The notes under the pieces: generated by a model | Database searches by the model: none | What the model saw: only the letters and a program-made list of their open reading frames with translations | What the model was told of the DNA's origin: nothing | NCBI GenBank assembly: GCA_012730045.1 | Contig: JAAYBR010000013.1 | Location: forward strand, 1 to 33,725 | Reading direction: 5' to 3' | Source of the DNA: Candidatus Hydrogenedentota bacterium | Lineage (GTDB): Bacteria > Hydrogenedentota > Hydrogenedentia > Hydrogenedentales > CAITNO01 | DNA: 33,725 nt | In this document: positions 23,808 to 30,992 of the stretch, piece by piece | Numbering within the stretch: the first letter of the stretch is position 1 | How the letters are laid out: each line of letters opens with the position of its first letter | Program-made: the position numbers and the translations under genes

Positions 23808-25220
23808 TCACCGGGTTTCCGACAGAAACTCCTGGAACTCCGGGTGCGCGTCGAGGATTGCCCCGGCGGCGCGGCGGAGCGTGTCCACCTGTTCCCGCTT
23901 CAGCTTGAAGGCCGTCGGGATGTCGTTCAGCGATTTCCTCTCCGCCTCGTCGGGCACCCGGTCGAAGTCCACCTCGATGAAATGGTGGTCCACCTCCGGG
24001 CCGGCGAGTTCGGGGAAGTTCGCCGCCACCGCCTCCGCGCCGTAGAGTTCCGTGAGCCGCCGCTTGAAGCGCTGCTGCTCCTCCTGCTGGCGCACATACG
24101 ACCGCATCATGACCAGTTCGGAGTCCGTCAAGTTGGAGAGGGGGGCCGAGGTGGCCACGCCCAGCACCTGGAACAGGCCGAGCACCTTGCCCTTGGGGTC
24201 CAGGGGCGGCTTCTTCTCCCGCTTTGCGTTGACCGTGATCACCACCATCTTCCGCACCGCCGCGTTCCTGAAGTCGGCCCCGAAGTTGTCGCCCGGAAAA
24301 GTGCCGTGGAGGAGCTGGAGCACCGGCAGCAGGCCGAGATTGTCCGACACCCCGCCGTCGCACAGGTAGACCCAGGGCCGGTCCTCCCCGAGGTAGCTCT
24401 CCGCCTGGAGCGCCGCCCGGTGCCGGGGATGCCCGGCGCGCTCCCGCGCCAGCTCGTCGCCGATCCACGCGGGCTTCACAAAACCGTCTCCCTTGGGATA
24501 ATTGCGCAGCGTCACCGGCGTGAGCAGCCCCGGGAACGCTGCCGACGCCGCCACCGCGTGGCCCACGGGGTACGCGCCCAGGTCGGAGTAGAGCAGGTCG
24601 AACTGCCGCTGCGTGAAGTCGAAGCGCGTGCCCAGCTCCGTGTCCGTCGCGTTCAGCACGATGAACGGCCGCTCGTTCCGCGCCTGCAGGTCTGCGAAGG
24701 TCTTTTCCCTGAAGATGCGGCGGCTGAAGTCGTCCGCCAGCATGTCCGTGCGCCCGTAGAAGGGCGACGCCAGTTTCGGCCAGTTCAGCGGCGAAAGCAC
24801 CCGGAGGATCAGGCCGTCCTGGATGCTGTGGTAGAGGACCTTCTCCGGGAAGTCCGCGAAGATCTCGTCGCCGAACAGCCCGTAGTACGCCGCCGGAAGG
24901 CTGCCCCCCGACACCGACGAAATGATGTCCACCTCGTCCAGCAGGCGGCGCTCCTGTCCCTCCCAGACGATTTTTGTGTCGCGCAGTTTCTCCAGCACGC
25001 CGTAGGAGAGGGCTGCGGCCCGCGTGCCCCCGCCCGAAAAGGTCAGCACCACCAGCAGGCTGTCCGAGTTCCCCTTCCCGCACGGCGTGTTCCGGTAACG
25101 GTAGCCGTAGTCCCGGTCAAAACGCGCCAGCGGCTCGTTCCGCAGCGGGATCGTGTTGCACCCCGCCAGAAACAGCAGCGCCCCCGTGAACGCCCACAGC
25201 CTCACCCGTTTGCCCGGCAT
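23808..25220 (-). CDS. Patatin-like phospholipase lipoprotein
   Basis: A 470-aa lipid-anchored acyl hydrolase. The start at 25220 gives a lipoprotein signal (MPGKRVRLWAFTGALLFLAGC, with Cys21 as the lipidated residue; 21 residues described here in parts: basic head, hydrophobic core, LAGC lipobox) and has AGGAGG just upstream. The patatin fold is shown by the oxyanion loop SGGGTR (62-67), the nucleophile Ser104 in SVSGGS and the dyad aspartate Asp288 in DGGVSDNLG. The first position of GxSxG is Ser rather than Gly, a variation seen in patatins. Likely substrates are membrane phospholipids or other acyl esters in the cell envelope. The C-terminal 150 residues are charged and contain no recognised domain. 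It converges on the MscS-like gene. Confidence 0.9.
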   Translation of the reverse strand: MPGKRVRLWAFTGALLFLAGCNTIPLRNEPLARFDRDYGYRYRNTPCGKGNSDSLLVVLTFSGGGTRAAALSYGVLEKLRDTKIVWEGQERRLLDEVDIISSVSGGSLPAAYYGLFGDEIFADFPEKVLYHSIQDGLILRVLSPLNWPKLASPFYGRTDMLADDFSRRIFREKTFADLQARNERPFIVLNATDTELGTRFDFTQRQFDLLYSDLGAYPVGHAVAASAAFPGLLTPVTLRNYPKGDGFVKPAWIGDELARERAGHPRHRAALQAESYLGEDRPWVYLCDGGVSDNLGLLPVLQLLHGTFPGDNFGADFRNAAVRKMVVITVNAKREKKPPLDPKGKVLGLFQVLGVATSAPLSNLTDSELVMMRSYVRQQEEQQRFKRRLTELYGAEAVAANFPELAGPEVDHHFIEVDFDRVPDEAERKSLNDIPTAFKLKREQVDTLRRAAGAILDAHPEFQEFLSETR

Positions 25221-25263
25221 GTCGCCTCCTGTGAAAGTCGCTGAAAACAACGCCCGAACGCCG

Positions 25264-25272
25264 AGTATAGCA
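25264..25272 (-). promoter_or_regulatory. Extended -10 promoter (TGCTATACT) for the patatin gene
   Basis: The minus strand reads TGCTATACT, an extended -10 element, 43 bp before the ATG. No good -35 is present, as expected for extended -10 promoters. Confidence 0.5.
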
Positions 25273-25284
25273 GAGCGGTTTCGG

Positions 25285-25318
25285 TGGACGTGGTGGCCCA
25301 TGTGGACAGGGTGGACAT
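25285..25318. repeat. Period-9 repeat, copy C (single four-unit arm)
   Basis: GGAC at 25286, GGCC (degenerate) at 25295, and GGAC at 25304 and 25313 are spaced nine bases. The complementary GTCC arm found in copies A and B is absent, so this is a half element or decayed copy. Confidence 0.65.
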
Positions 25319-25433
25319 GAAAGGGGAGGAGGGGCCCGGGAAACCCGCTTCAAATGGACACACAAGACCGCAAGGGGTTCCGCCTCAACGCTTCAGCGGG
25401 AAAGGCTTTGATGGGGCGGCGCAACACGGCCCG

Positions 25434-25450
25434 CGGCGCAATTCTTGCAT
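25434..25450 (+). promoter_or_regulatory. Candidate sigma-54 promoter for the histidine kinase/NtrC operon
   Basis: CGGCGCAATTCTTGCAT keeps the invariant GG (25435-25436) and GC (25447-25448) ten bases apart and the TTGCAT half of the sigma-54 consensus; two -24 bases deviate. It would place transcription near 25460, about 75 nt before the GTG start. Because the operon encodes a sigma-54 activator, this would allow autoregulation. Confidence 0.45.
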
Positions 25451-25536
25451 CTGTGCGCCGATCGTGCAACACTAACGGCAAGGGACCGCGTGTCGCTGAA
25501 GACTGTGCGCGGTCCCCATCAGCATTGGGTGGAACC

Positions 25537-26682
25537 GTGACGCAAGCAAATCTCCGAAGAGGCAAGGCCCTCGCGCTGCAGGAGCGCGTCAAGGAGCTGA
25601 CCTGCCTCTTGCGGTTGGCCGAGATTGCGGGAACGCCGGGAATTTCCCTGGACAACGTTCTTAAGCGGATGGTGGCGGCGCTGATACCCGCCTGGCAGTA
25701 TCCGGAGATTGCCTCGGCCAGAATCGTGCTGGATGGCCGCAGTCATGCGGGGCCCCGGTTCCGCGAAGCCCCGCACACCCAGCGCGCGGACGTTGTTGTG
25801 CGGGGGATGAACCGCGGGTTCGTCGAAGTGGTCTATCTTGAGGAGCGGCCGGAATCCGACGAGGGGCCGTTTCTGCGGGAGGAGCGCAGCCTGCTCAACG
25901 CCATCGCCCAGCAGGTGGCGCTCGTGATTGAACGAAAGCAGGCTGAACTGGACAGGGCGTATCTGGAGAACCAGCTTCGTCATGCGGACAGGCTGGCCAC
26001 CATCGGGCTGCTGGCCGCGGGCGTGGCCCACGAACTTAACGAGCCCCTGGGCAACATCCTGGGTTTTGCCCAGCTCGCGGAAAAATGCCCCCAACTCCCC
26101 GCTTCCGCGGAAAACGACCTCAGAAAGATTGAAACCGCGGCGCTTCACGCGCGCGAGGTCATCAGGAAGCTCCTGGTGTTCGCCCGCCAGACGCCCCCGG
26201 AGACCGCCCCCGTTGACATCAACCAACTGGTGCGCGAGGGGCTCTTCCTCATCGAGGCCCGCTGCGCCAAGGCGGGCGTTGCGGTCAACTATCTTCTCGA
26301 CCCCTCCCTGCCCCTGGTGTCCGCCGACCCGGCGCAGATGAACCAGATGCTTGTTAATCTGGCCGTCAACGCGCTGCAGGCGATGCCCGCGGGGGGCCTG
26401 CTTCGGGTGCAGACCGAAACCGCCGGAGACCATGTCTGCCTCAGTGTCGAAGACTCCGGGACCGGAATGGATTCGGAAACGCTTCAACAGGTTTTCGTGC
26501 CGTTCTTCACGACCAAGGATGTGGGGCAGGGCACGGGGCTCGGACTTCCCGTGGTCCACGGAATTGTCCTGTCGCATGCGGGAACCATTCAAATCCACAG
26601 TGAAGTGGGCCGGGGAACCCGGTGTGAGATCCGGCTTCCGGTGAATGCCCCGTTGAAACCCGAAGCCGGGGAGAAGCCCTGA
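25537..26682 (+). CDS. Soluble sensor histidine kinase with GAF-like domain
   Basis: A 381-aa cytoplasmic kinase without membrane segments. A short coiled region and a GAF-like sensor (about residues 10-135, with LTCLLRLAEIAG and AWQYPEIASARIVLDGR) precede a HisKA domain with His165 in GVAHELNEPLGNI. The HATPase domain shows the N-box NLAVNALQAMP, the G1 box EDSGTGMD, the F box FVPFFTTK and G2 GQGTGLGL. The start is set at GTG 25537 because the upstream frame lies before a predicted sigma-54 promoter and is not conserved-looking; an ATG at 25354 is the alternative. The gene is separated by one base from the NtrC-type regulator gene, so the two form a two-component system. The lack of periplasmic domains suggests it senses an internal redox, nitrogen or metabolite signal. 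Confidence 0.88.
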   Translation: MTQANLRRGKALALQERVKELTCLLRLAEIAGTPGISLDNVLKRMVAALIPAWQYPEIASARIVLDGRSHAGPRFREAPHTQRADVVVRGMNRGFVEVVYLEERPESDEGPFLREERSLLNAIAQQVALVIERKQAELDRAYLENQLRHADRLATIGLLAAGVAHELNEPLGNILGFAQLAEKCPQLPASAENDLRKIETAALHAREVIRKLLVFARQTPPETAPVDINQLVREGLFLIEARCAKAGVAVNYLLDPSLPLVSADPAQMNQMLVNLAVNALQAMPAGGLLRVQTETAGDHVCLSVEDSGTGMDSETLQQVFVPFFTTKDVGQGTGLGLPVVHGIVLSHAGTIQIHSEVGRGTRCEIRLPVNAPLKPEAGEKP

Positions 26683-26683
26683 C

Positions 26684-28051
26684 ATGGCCGGGAAGTCCCG
26701 AAAAGAATGCATTCTGGCGGTCGACGACTCCGAGCCCACGCTCGAGGTGGTCCAGAGGAACCTGGCGGCGGAGGGATACCGGGTGCTGACCGCCGGCAGC
26801 GTGGCCATGGCCGCCAAACTGCTTGAAGCGAAAAAAATAGACCTCGTCATCACCGACCTCAAGATGCCCAAAGTCAGCGGCATGGACCTTGTGCGGCATG
26901 TCCGGGAGAACTTCCGGGACACGGAGGTGATCATGATCACCGGATACCCTTCCATAGAGGGTGCGGTCAAGGCGATCAAGTCCGGCGCCGAGGAATACCT
27001 CGCGAAGCCGTTCACCGGCGCCGAACTCCTGTCCGCAGTGCGGTGCGCCCTCGGCAAACTGGATGCCCGGAAACGCGGCGGCGCCTCCGCTCCGCAAACG
27101 CCCATGACGACGCATGGTCTGCTGGGGGAGTCGGAAGCCATCCGAAAGGTGGTGCAGGACATCGCCAAAGCCTCCGCAACTTCCGCAACCGTCTTGATCA
27201 CGGGGGAGAGCGGCACGGGAAAAGAGCTTGTTGCGCGCGCCATACATTACGCCGGAAAACGGTCATCGGCCCCCTTCGTGCCCGTCAACTGCGGCGGAAT
27301 CCCGGACGGGCTGCTCGAAAGCGAGCTTTTCGGCCATGTCAAGGGCGCGTTTACCGGCGCCACGGAATCGCGGGCGGGTTTCTTCCACGCAGCCGACGGG
27401 GGCACGATCTTTCTCGACGAAGTGAGTGAGACAAGCGCGTCCATGCAGGTCAAGCTGCTGCGTGTTCTGGAGAACCGGGAGGTCTGCATGGTGGGGTCAA
27501 GCCGGCCGCGCAAGGTCGACACGCGGGTTCTGGCCGCCACAAACAAGGACCTTGCCGGCCTGGTGAAAAAAGGCACCTTCCGAAAAGACCTGTTCTTTCG
27601 GCTGCATGTGATCACCATTGTCCTCCCCCCCCTGCGGGACCGGGGAGACGATGTCCTTCTCCTCGCCGCCCACTTCGCCAAACGATACGCCGCCGAGCTG
27701 GACCGGCCGCAGCCCCGCTTCTCGGAGAGGGCCGTCGCCATGCTGAGAAACCACGACTGGCCCGGCAACGTGCGGGAACTCGAAAACGTCATCCAGAGAC
27801 TTGTGGTCATGACGGACGGGAGTGTCATTGACGCCCCCGACCTTCCCCCCCTCATGCGCTTCTCGGCCCTCAGAGGAGCCGGGCTTGACCGGACGCTGAT
27901 GGAAGTCGAAACGGAATACGTCGGCGATGTCCTTGCCAGCGTGGGAGGCAACAAGACCCGCGCCGCCGCAATCCTTGGCATTGACCGAAAAACCCTCCGT
28001 GACAAACTCCGCGGTCTTTCGGGCACACAAGAGCAGTCCCCCACCTGCTGA
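26684..28051 (+). CDS. NtrC-family sigma-54-dependent response regulator
   Basis: A 455-aa transcription activator with three domains. The receiver (1-125) has Asp14/Asp15, phosphoacceptor Asp58 in ITDLKMP and Lys108. The AAA+ domain (about 143-375) has Walker A GESGTGK (174-180), the sigma-54-contacting GAFTGA loop (221-226), Walker B GGTIFLDE (239-246) and the WPGNVRELENV segment. A Fis-type helix-turn-helix lies at the end (GGNKTRAAAILGIDRKTLRDKL). The intact GAFTGA means it can activate sigma-54 polymerase. Phosphoryl transfer from the adjacent kinase is expected. A strong sigma-54 promoter lies 190 bp downstream of the stop, ahead of the FeS-flavoprotein operon, which is the obvious target. 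Confidence 0.95.
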   Translation: MAGKSRKECILAVDDSEPTLEVVQRNLAAEGYRVLTAGSVAMAAKLLEAKKIDLVITDLKMPKVSGMDLVRHVRENFRDTEVIMITGYPSIEGAVKAIKSGAEEYLAKPFTGAELLSAVRCALGKLDARKRGGASAPQTPMTTHGLLGESEAIRKVVQDIAKASATSATVLITGESGTGKELVARAIHYAGKRSSAPFVPVNCGGIPDGLLESELFGHVKGAFTGATESRAGFFHAADGGTIFLDEVSETSASMQVKLLRVLENREVCMVGSSRPRKVDTRVLAATNKDLAGLVKKGTFRKDLFFRLHVITIVLPPLRDRGDDVLLLAAHFAKRYAAELDRPQPRFSERAVAMLRNHDWPGNVRELENVIQRLVVMTDGSVIDAPDLPPLMRFSALRGAGLDRTLMEVETEYVGDVLASVGGNKTRAAAILGIDRKTLRDKLRGLSGTQEQSPTC

Positions 28052-28111
28052 CCGCGCTCAGCGCGCCTCTCTCCGGAACAACTCCCGGCCTCTTCGGGGG
28101 GACGGGCATGA

Positions 28112-28130
28112 CCGGGGAAAAATTCCCCGG
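28112..28130. promoter_or_regulatory. Perfect palindrome, candidate enhancer (UAS) for the NtrC-type regulator
   Basis: CCGGGGAAAAATTCCCCGG is a perfect 8-bp dyad with a 3-bp centre, centred about 125 bp upstream of the sigma-54 promoter, which is the usual enhancer distance. TCCCCGG recurs 18 bp further on at 28142. It could instead be an RNA hairpin at the end of the regulator operon. Confidence 0.45.
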
Positions 28131-28135
28131 CGGGT

Positions 28136-28164
28136 AAAAGCTCCCCGGTATGGGGAGGCCTTTT
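28136..28164 (+). terminator. Probable intrinsic terminator of the kinase/regulator operon
   Basis: AAAAGCTCCCC, loop GGTAT, GGGGAGGCCTTTT: the outer A and T tracts extend a CTCCCC/GGGGAG stem with one internal bulge, and the 3' side ends in TTTT. It lies 85 bp after the regulator stop. The same bases might also contribute to an activator site. Confidence 0.5.
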
Positions 28165-28242
28165 CAGCGCTGCCCTTTGGACAATGCGCCCCAAAAACGG
28201 ACAAAAGGGTTCATCCGTCCATGGTCCGCCGCCGCCGCCCTC

Positions 28243-28260
28243 TTGGCATGGCAGTTGCTT
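28243..28260 (+). promoter_or_regulatory. Sigma-54 (-24/-12) promoter of the FeS-flavoprotein operon
   Basis: TTGGCATGGCAGTTGCTT closely fits the consensus TTGGCACN5TTGCT, with the invariant GG (28245-28246) and GC (28257-28258) ten bases apart. Transcription would start near 28270, about 29 nt before the first gene. The adjacent upstream operon encodes a sigma-54 activator. Confidence 0.85.
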
Positions 28261-28298
28261 ACCCCCAAACACGGTCAGGCCTCAAGGGAGATGCTGCC

Positions 28299-28568
28299 AT
28301 GGGTACCAGAGAAGCTGAAGCGCTGTGCGTCACGTGCAAGTGGGCGGCGGGATGCACCATCCCGGTAGATTCCATCGAGCCGGTTCTCTCCTGTGGGGCC
28401 TTCACCGAGCTTGCGGTGTCCGGTCATAAGAACCGCGCGGAGACCGGCGACTCCAACCGTCAGGATCCCAGCCGGGTGGACGGACTCTGCGGGGACTGCG
28501 GATGCCGGGAATCCTGCGTGTTCCGCCTGCGCGAAGGGGGGACATGGCACTGCGAGGAATACTGCTGA
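28299..28568 (+). CDS. Small ten-cysteine protein with duplicated C-x2-C-x5-C-x11/12-C module
   Basis: An 89-aa soluble protein with ten cysteines (10, 13, 19, 32, 64, 67, 69, 73, 85, 89). Residues 9-34 and 63-87 align as two copies of one module, LC-x2-C-x5-C followed after 11 or 12 residues by C, joined by a polar linker (33-62). The second copy adds Cys69 and ends WHCEEYC. Such an arrangement suits binding of two metal ions or FeS clusters. I do not recognise a named family. The ATG at 28299 has AAGGGAG eight bases upstream and follows the sigma-54 promoter; the stop is 41 bp before the NuoE-like gene. Position as first gene of a redox operon suggests a maturation, electron-carrier or regulatory role, which is inference. 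Confidence 0.8.
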   Translation: MGTREAEALCVTCKWAAGCTIPVDSIEPVLSCGAFTELAVSGHKNRAETGDSNRQDPSRVDGLCGDCGCRESCVFRLREGGTWHCEEYC

Positions 28569-28609
28569 GAGGCGCGTCAGGCATGCCGTGCCCGGCGAAA
28601 GGAGAACAC

Positions 28610-29125
28610 ATGCGGGCCCAGATAGATGAGCGCGAAATCCTGTCCATAATCGGCAGGCACAACGCCGAATGCGGCGGATTGATCGCCATGCTGGAAGAAA
28701 TCCAGGCCGTGCATGGATATCTGCCGGAAGAGGCGCTCAGGCTGGTTGCCCGCGCCGGAGGGCGTTCTCTTGCCGATGTGTACGGCGTGGCGACCTTCTA
28801 CCGCTCGTTCAGCCTGAAGCCCCGCGGCCGGCACTACATCTGCGCCTGCATGGGGACCGCATGCCATGTCCGCTGCGCGCCCATGGTTGTGGAGGAACTG
28901 GAGCGGCAACTGGGAATCCAGTCCGGGGAAACCACTGAGGACGGCGAGTTCACCCTGGAAACGGTGAACTGTCTCGGGGCCTGTGCCCTTGGCCCCATTG
29001 TGGTGGTGGACGGGACTTACCATTCAAAGGTGGACGCGGCCGGTGTCAGAAGAATTCTGAAGAAGATACGTGTCGAACCGAAGCCGTCGAGTTCAGAGCC
29101 GAAGGTGACCGTTCAGAGCCTGTAA
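28610..29125 (+). CDS. NuoE/HndA-like [2Fe-2S] subunit
   Basis: A 171-aa thioredoxin-fold ferredoxin subunit of the complex I 24-kDa family, as found in NADH dehydrogenases and NAD(P)-linked hydrogenases. The helical N-terminus (LIAMLEEIQAVHGYLPEEALRLVA) and VYGVATFYRSF segment are typical. Cluster ligands are Cys80 and Cys85 (CMGTAC) and Cys121 and Cys125 (CLGAC). The start at 28610 has AAAGGAG six to seven bases upstream. It is separated by 3 bp from the NuoF-like gene, with which it should form the NAD(H)-binding module. Confidence 0.93.
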   Translation: MRAQIDEREILSIIGRHNAECGGLIAMLEEIQAVHGYLPEEALRLVARAGGRSLADVYGVATFYRSFSLKPRGRHYICACMGTACHVRCAPMVVEELERQLGIQSGETTEDGEFTLETVNCLGACALGPIVVVDGTYHSKVDAAGVRRILKKIRVEPKPSSSEPKVTVQSL

Positions 29126-29128
29126 AGG

Positions 29129-30988
29129 ATGCGCCCACAGATGCGACTGAGTCCCCAAAACGCCCTAAATCAATTGAAGACGGAACTCCAGAGCGCCGCA
29201 AATGGCGATGGCCGGACGCTGGTGATTCCGGCAGGCACCTGCGGCCGGGCCAGCGGCGCCGACGAGCTGGTCCGCAGGACGAAAGAAAGGATTCTCCAAG
29301 GCGGTCTTGCGGGCGAAATCCAGGTGCGCGTCACCGGCTGCCACGGTTTCTGCGAAATGGAACCGTCGGTTCTTGTGGAGCCGGAAGGCGTCTTCTATCC
29401 CAAAGTGAAGCCGGGCGACGCCGAACGCCTGGTCGAGGCGGCGGCTCAGGGGACCATCCTGGAAGACCTGGTGTGGGCGGACCCTGTCACCGGGGTGAAA
29501 GAGCCCTTTCAAAGGGAGATCCCCTTCTTTAAGAAGCAGACGCGCACGATTCTCTCCCGGAATGAGCTGGTCGACCCGGAAGACCTGGCGTCTTACATCA
29601 GAAGCGGCGGGTACTCCGCCCTGCTCAAGGTGCTGGAACGGGGCGACCCCGCATGGGTTGTCCAGGAAGTCAAATCCTCGGGACTGCGGGGGCGGGGCGG
29701 GGCCGGATTTCCCACCGGCCTCAAGTGGGAAATGCTGTCGAAACAGCCGGCCACGCCGGACAAGTTCCTCGTGTGCAACGCGGACGAGGGCGACCCGGGC
29801 GCGTACATGGACCGCAGCATACTTGAGGGAAACCCGCACAGCATACTCGAGGGCATGCTGATTGGCGCCTATGCGACGGGCGCCACCAGGGGCATCCTTT
29901 ATGTCCGCAACGAGTATCCCCTGGCCATAAAGCATGTGCGTCTGGCGCTGCAGCAGGCGCGCGGCCTGGGCCTTCTTGGGGAGGGCATTCTGGGGACGGA
30001 CTTCCGCTTTGACATCCAGGTGGTCCAGGGCGCCGGCGCGTTCGTGTGCGGCGAGGAGACCGCGCTCATCCGGTCCATTGAGGGGCGCATGGGCGAACCG
30101 CAGCAGCGGCCCCCGTTCCCCATCCAGCGCGGCATCAACGGCAAACCGACGAGCATCAACAACGTTGAGACGTGGGCAAACATCCCCGTTGTCGTCGGGG
30201 GGGGCGCGGAGCGCTTCGCCCAAACCGGCACCGGCGGCAGCTCCGGCACAAAGATTTTCAGCCTCGTCGGAAAGATCCGGAACACGGGCCTCGTCGAGGT
30301 TCCCATGGGCATCACCATAAGGGAGATCGTCCATGACATTGGCGGCGGTCCCGTCGGCAGGGCGGACTTCAAGGCAGTGCAGACCGGCGGGCCCTCCGGC
30401 GGGTGCATTCCCGCCTCGCGCTTCGACCTCCCCATTGACTACGACAGCCTGGCCAAGGCCGGCTCCATCATGGGGTCCGGCGGAATGATCGTCATGGACG
30501 GCAACACCTGTGTCGTTGATGTGGCCAAGTACTTCATGGGCTTCCTGAAGGACGAGTCCTGCGGGAAGTGCTTCACCTGCCGCAAGGGAACCCAGCGGAT
30601 GCATGAGATTCTCGACGGCATCACGAGCGGCAACGGAACCCGCGAACAGCTGGACCTGCTGGAGGAGCTTGCCCTCACCGTCAAGGACACGACCATGTGC
30701 GGCCTGGGGCAGACCGCCGCAAACCCGGTCCTTTCGACACTGCGCTATTTCCGCGACGAGTACCTGGAGCACATAGACGGGCACCGCTGCCCCGCCGGCG
30801 TGTGCAAGCCGCTGATCTCCTACTCAATCAACGAGAACTGTTCGGGCTGCATGGCATGCGGCAAAAACTGCCCGACGCAGGCCATTTCCGGGGAGAGGAA
30901 CAAGCGCCAGGTCATTGACCCGGACAAGTGCATCAAGTGCGGATCGTGCAGGAGTGTGTGCAAGCACGACGCGGTGGAGGTCGCCTAG
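29129..30988 (+). CDS. NuoF/HydB-like NAD(H)-binding flavoprotein with extra FeS domains
   Basis: A 619-aa soluble subunit. Domains in order: an N-terminal thioredoxin-like ferredoxin domain (about 28-115; Cys38, Cys71, Cys75 visible); the FMN/NADH-binding NuoF core, with GLRGRGGAGFPTGLKW (185-200) and CNADEGDPGAYMDR (216-229); an SLBB region; the C-terminal [4Fe-4S] site (Cys478, 481, 484 and 524); and a two-cluster ferredoxin domain (Cys571/574/577/581 and 601/604/607/611). Cys554 and Cys559 precede it. This architecture is that of HndC/HydB subunits of NAD(P)-linked, including electron-bifurcating, hydrogenases, rather than of respiratory NuoF, which lacks the terminal extensions. The ATG at 29129 is used; ATG 29141 is an alternative. 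Partner genes lie on both sides with minimal spacing. Confidence 0.93.
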   Translation: MRPQMRLSPQNALNQLKTELQSAANGDGRTLVIPAGTCGRASGADELVRRTKERILQGGLAGEIQVRVTGCHGFCEMEPSVLVEPEGVFYPKVKPGDAERLVEAAAQGTILEDLVWADPVTGVKEPFQREIPFFKKQTRTILSRNELVDPEDLASYIRSGGYSALLKVLERGDPAWVVQEVKSSGLRGRGGAGFPTGLKWEMLSKQPATPDKFLVCNADEGDPGAYMDRSILEGNPHSILEGMLIGAYATGATRGILYVRNEYPLAIKHVRLALQQARGLGLLGEGILGTDFRFDIQVVQGAGAFVCGEETALIRSIEGRMGEPQQRPPFPIQRGINGKPTSINNVETWANIPVVVGGGAERFAQTGTGGSSGTKIFSLVGKIRNTGLVEVPMGITIREIVHDIGGGPVGRADFKAVQTGGPSGGCIPASRFDLPIDYDSLAKAGSIMGSGGMIVMDGNTCVVDVAKYFMGFLKDESCGKCFTCRKGTQRMHEILDGITSGNGTREQLDLLEELALTVKDTTMCGLGQTAANPVLSTLRYFRDEYLEHIDGHRCPAGVCKPLISYSINENCSGCMACGKNCPTQAISGERNKRQVIDPDKCIKCGSCRSVCKHDAVEVA

Positions 30989-30992
30989 CATC

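Larger units (their letters stand above)
25221..25536. other. 316-bp divergent intergenic region
   Basis: No gene is supported. The region contains an extended -10 promoter for the patatin gene (-), a single-arm copy of the period-9 repeat, and a sigma-54-like site before the histidine kinase gene (+). The kinase frame is open through part of it, but that stretch lies upstream of the predicted promoter. Confidence 0.65.
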
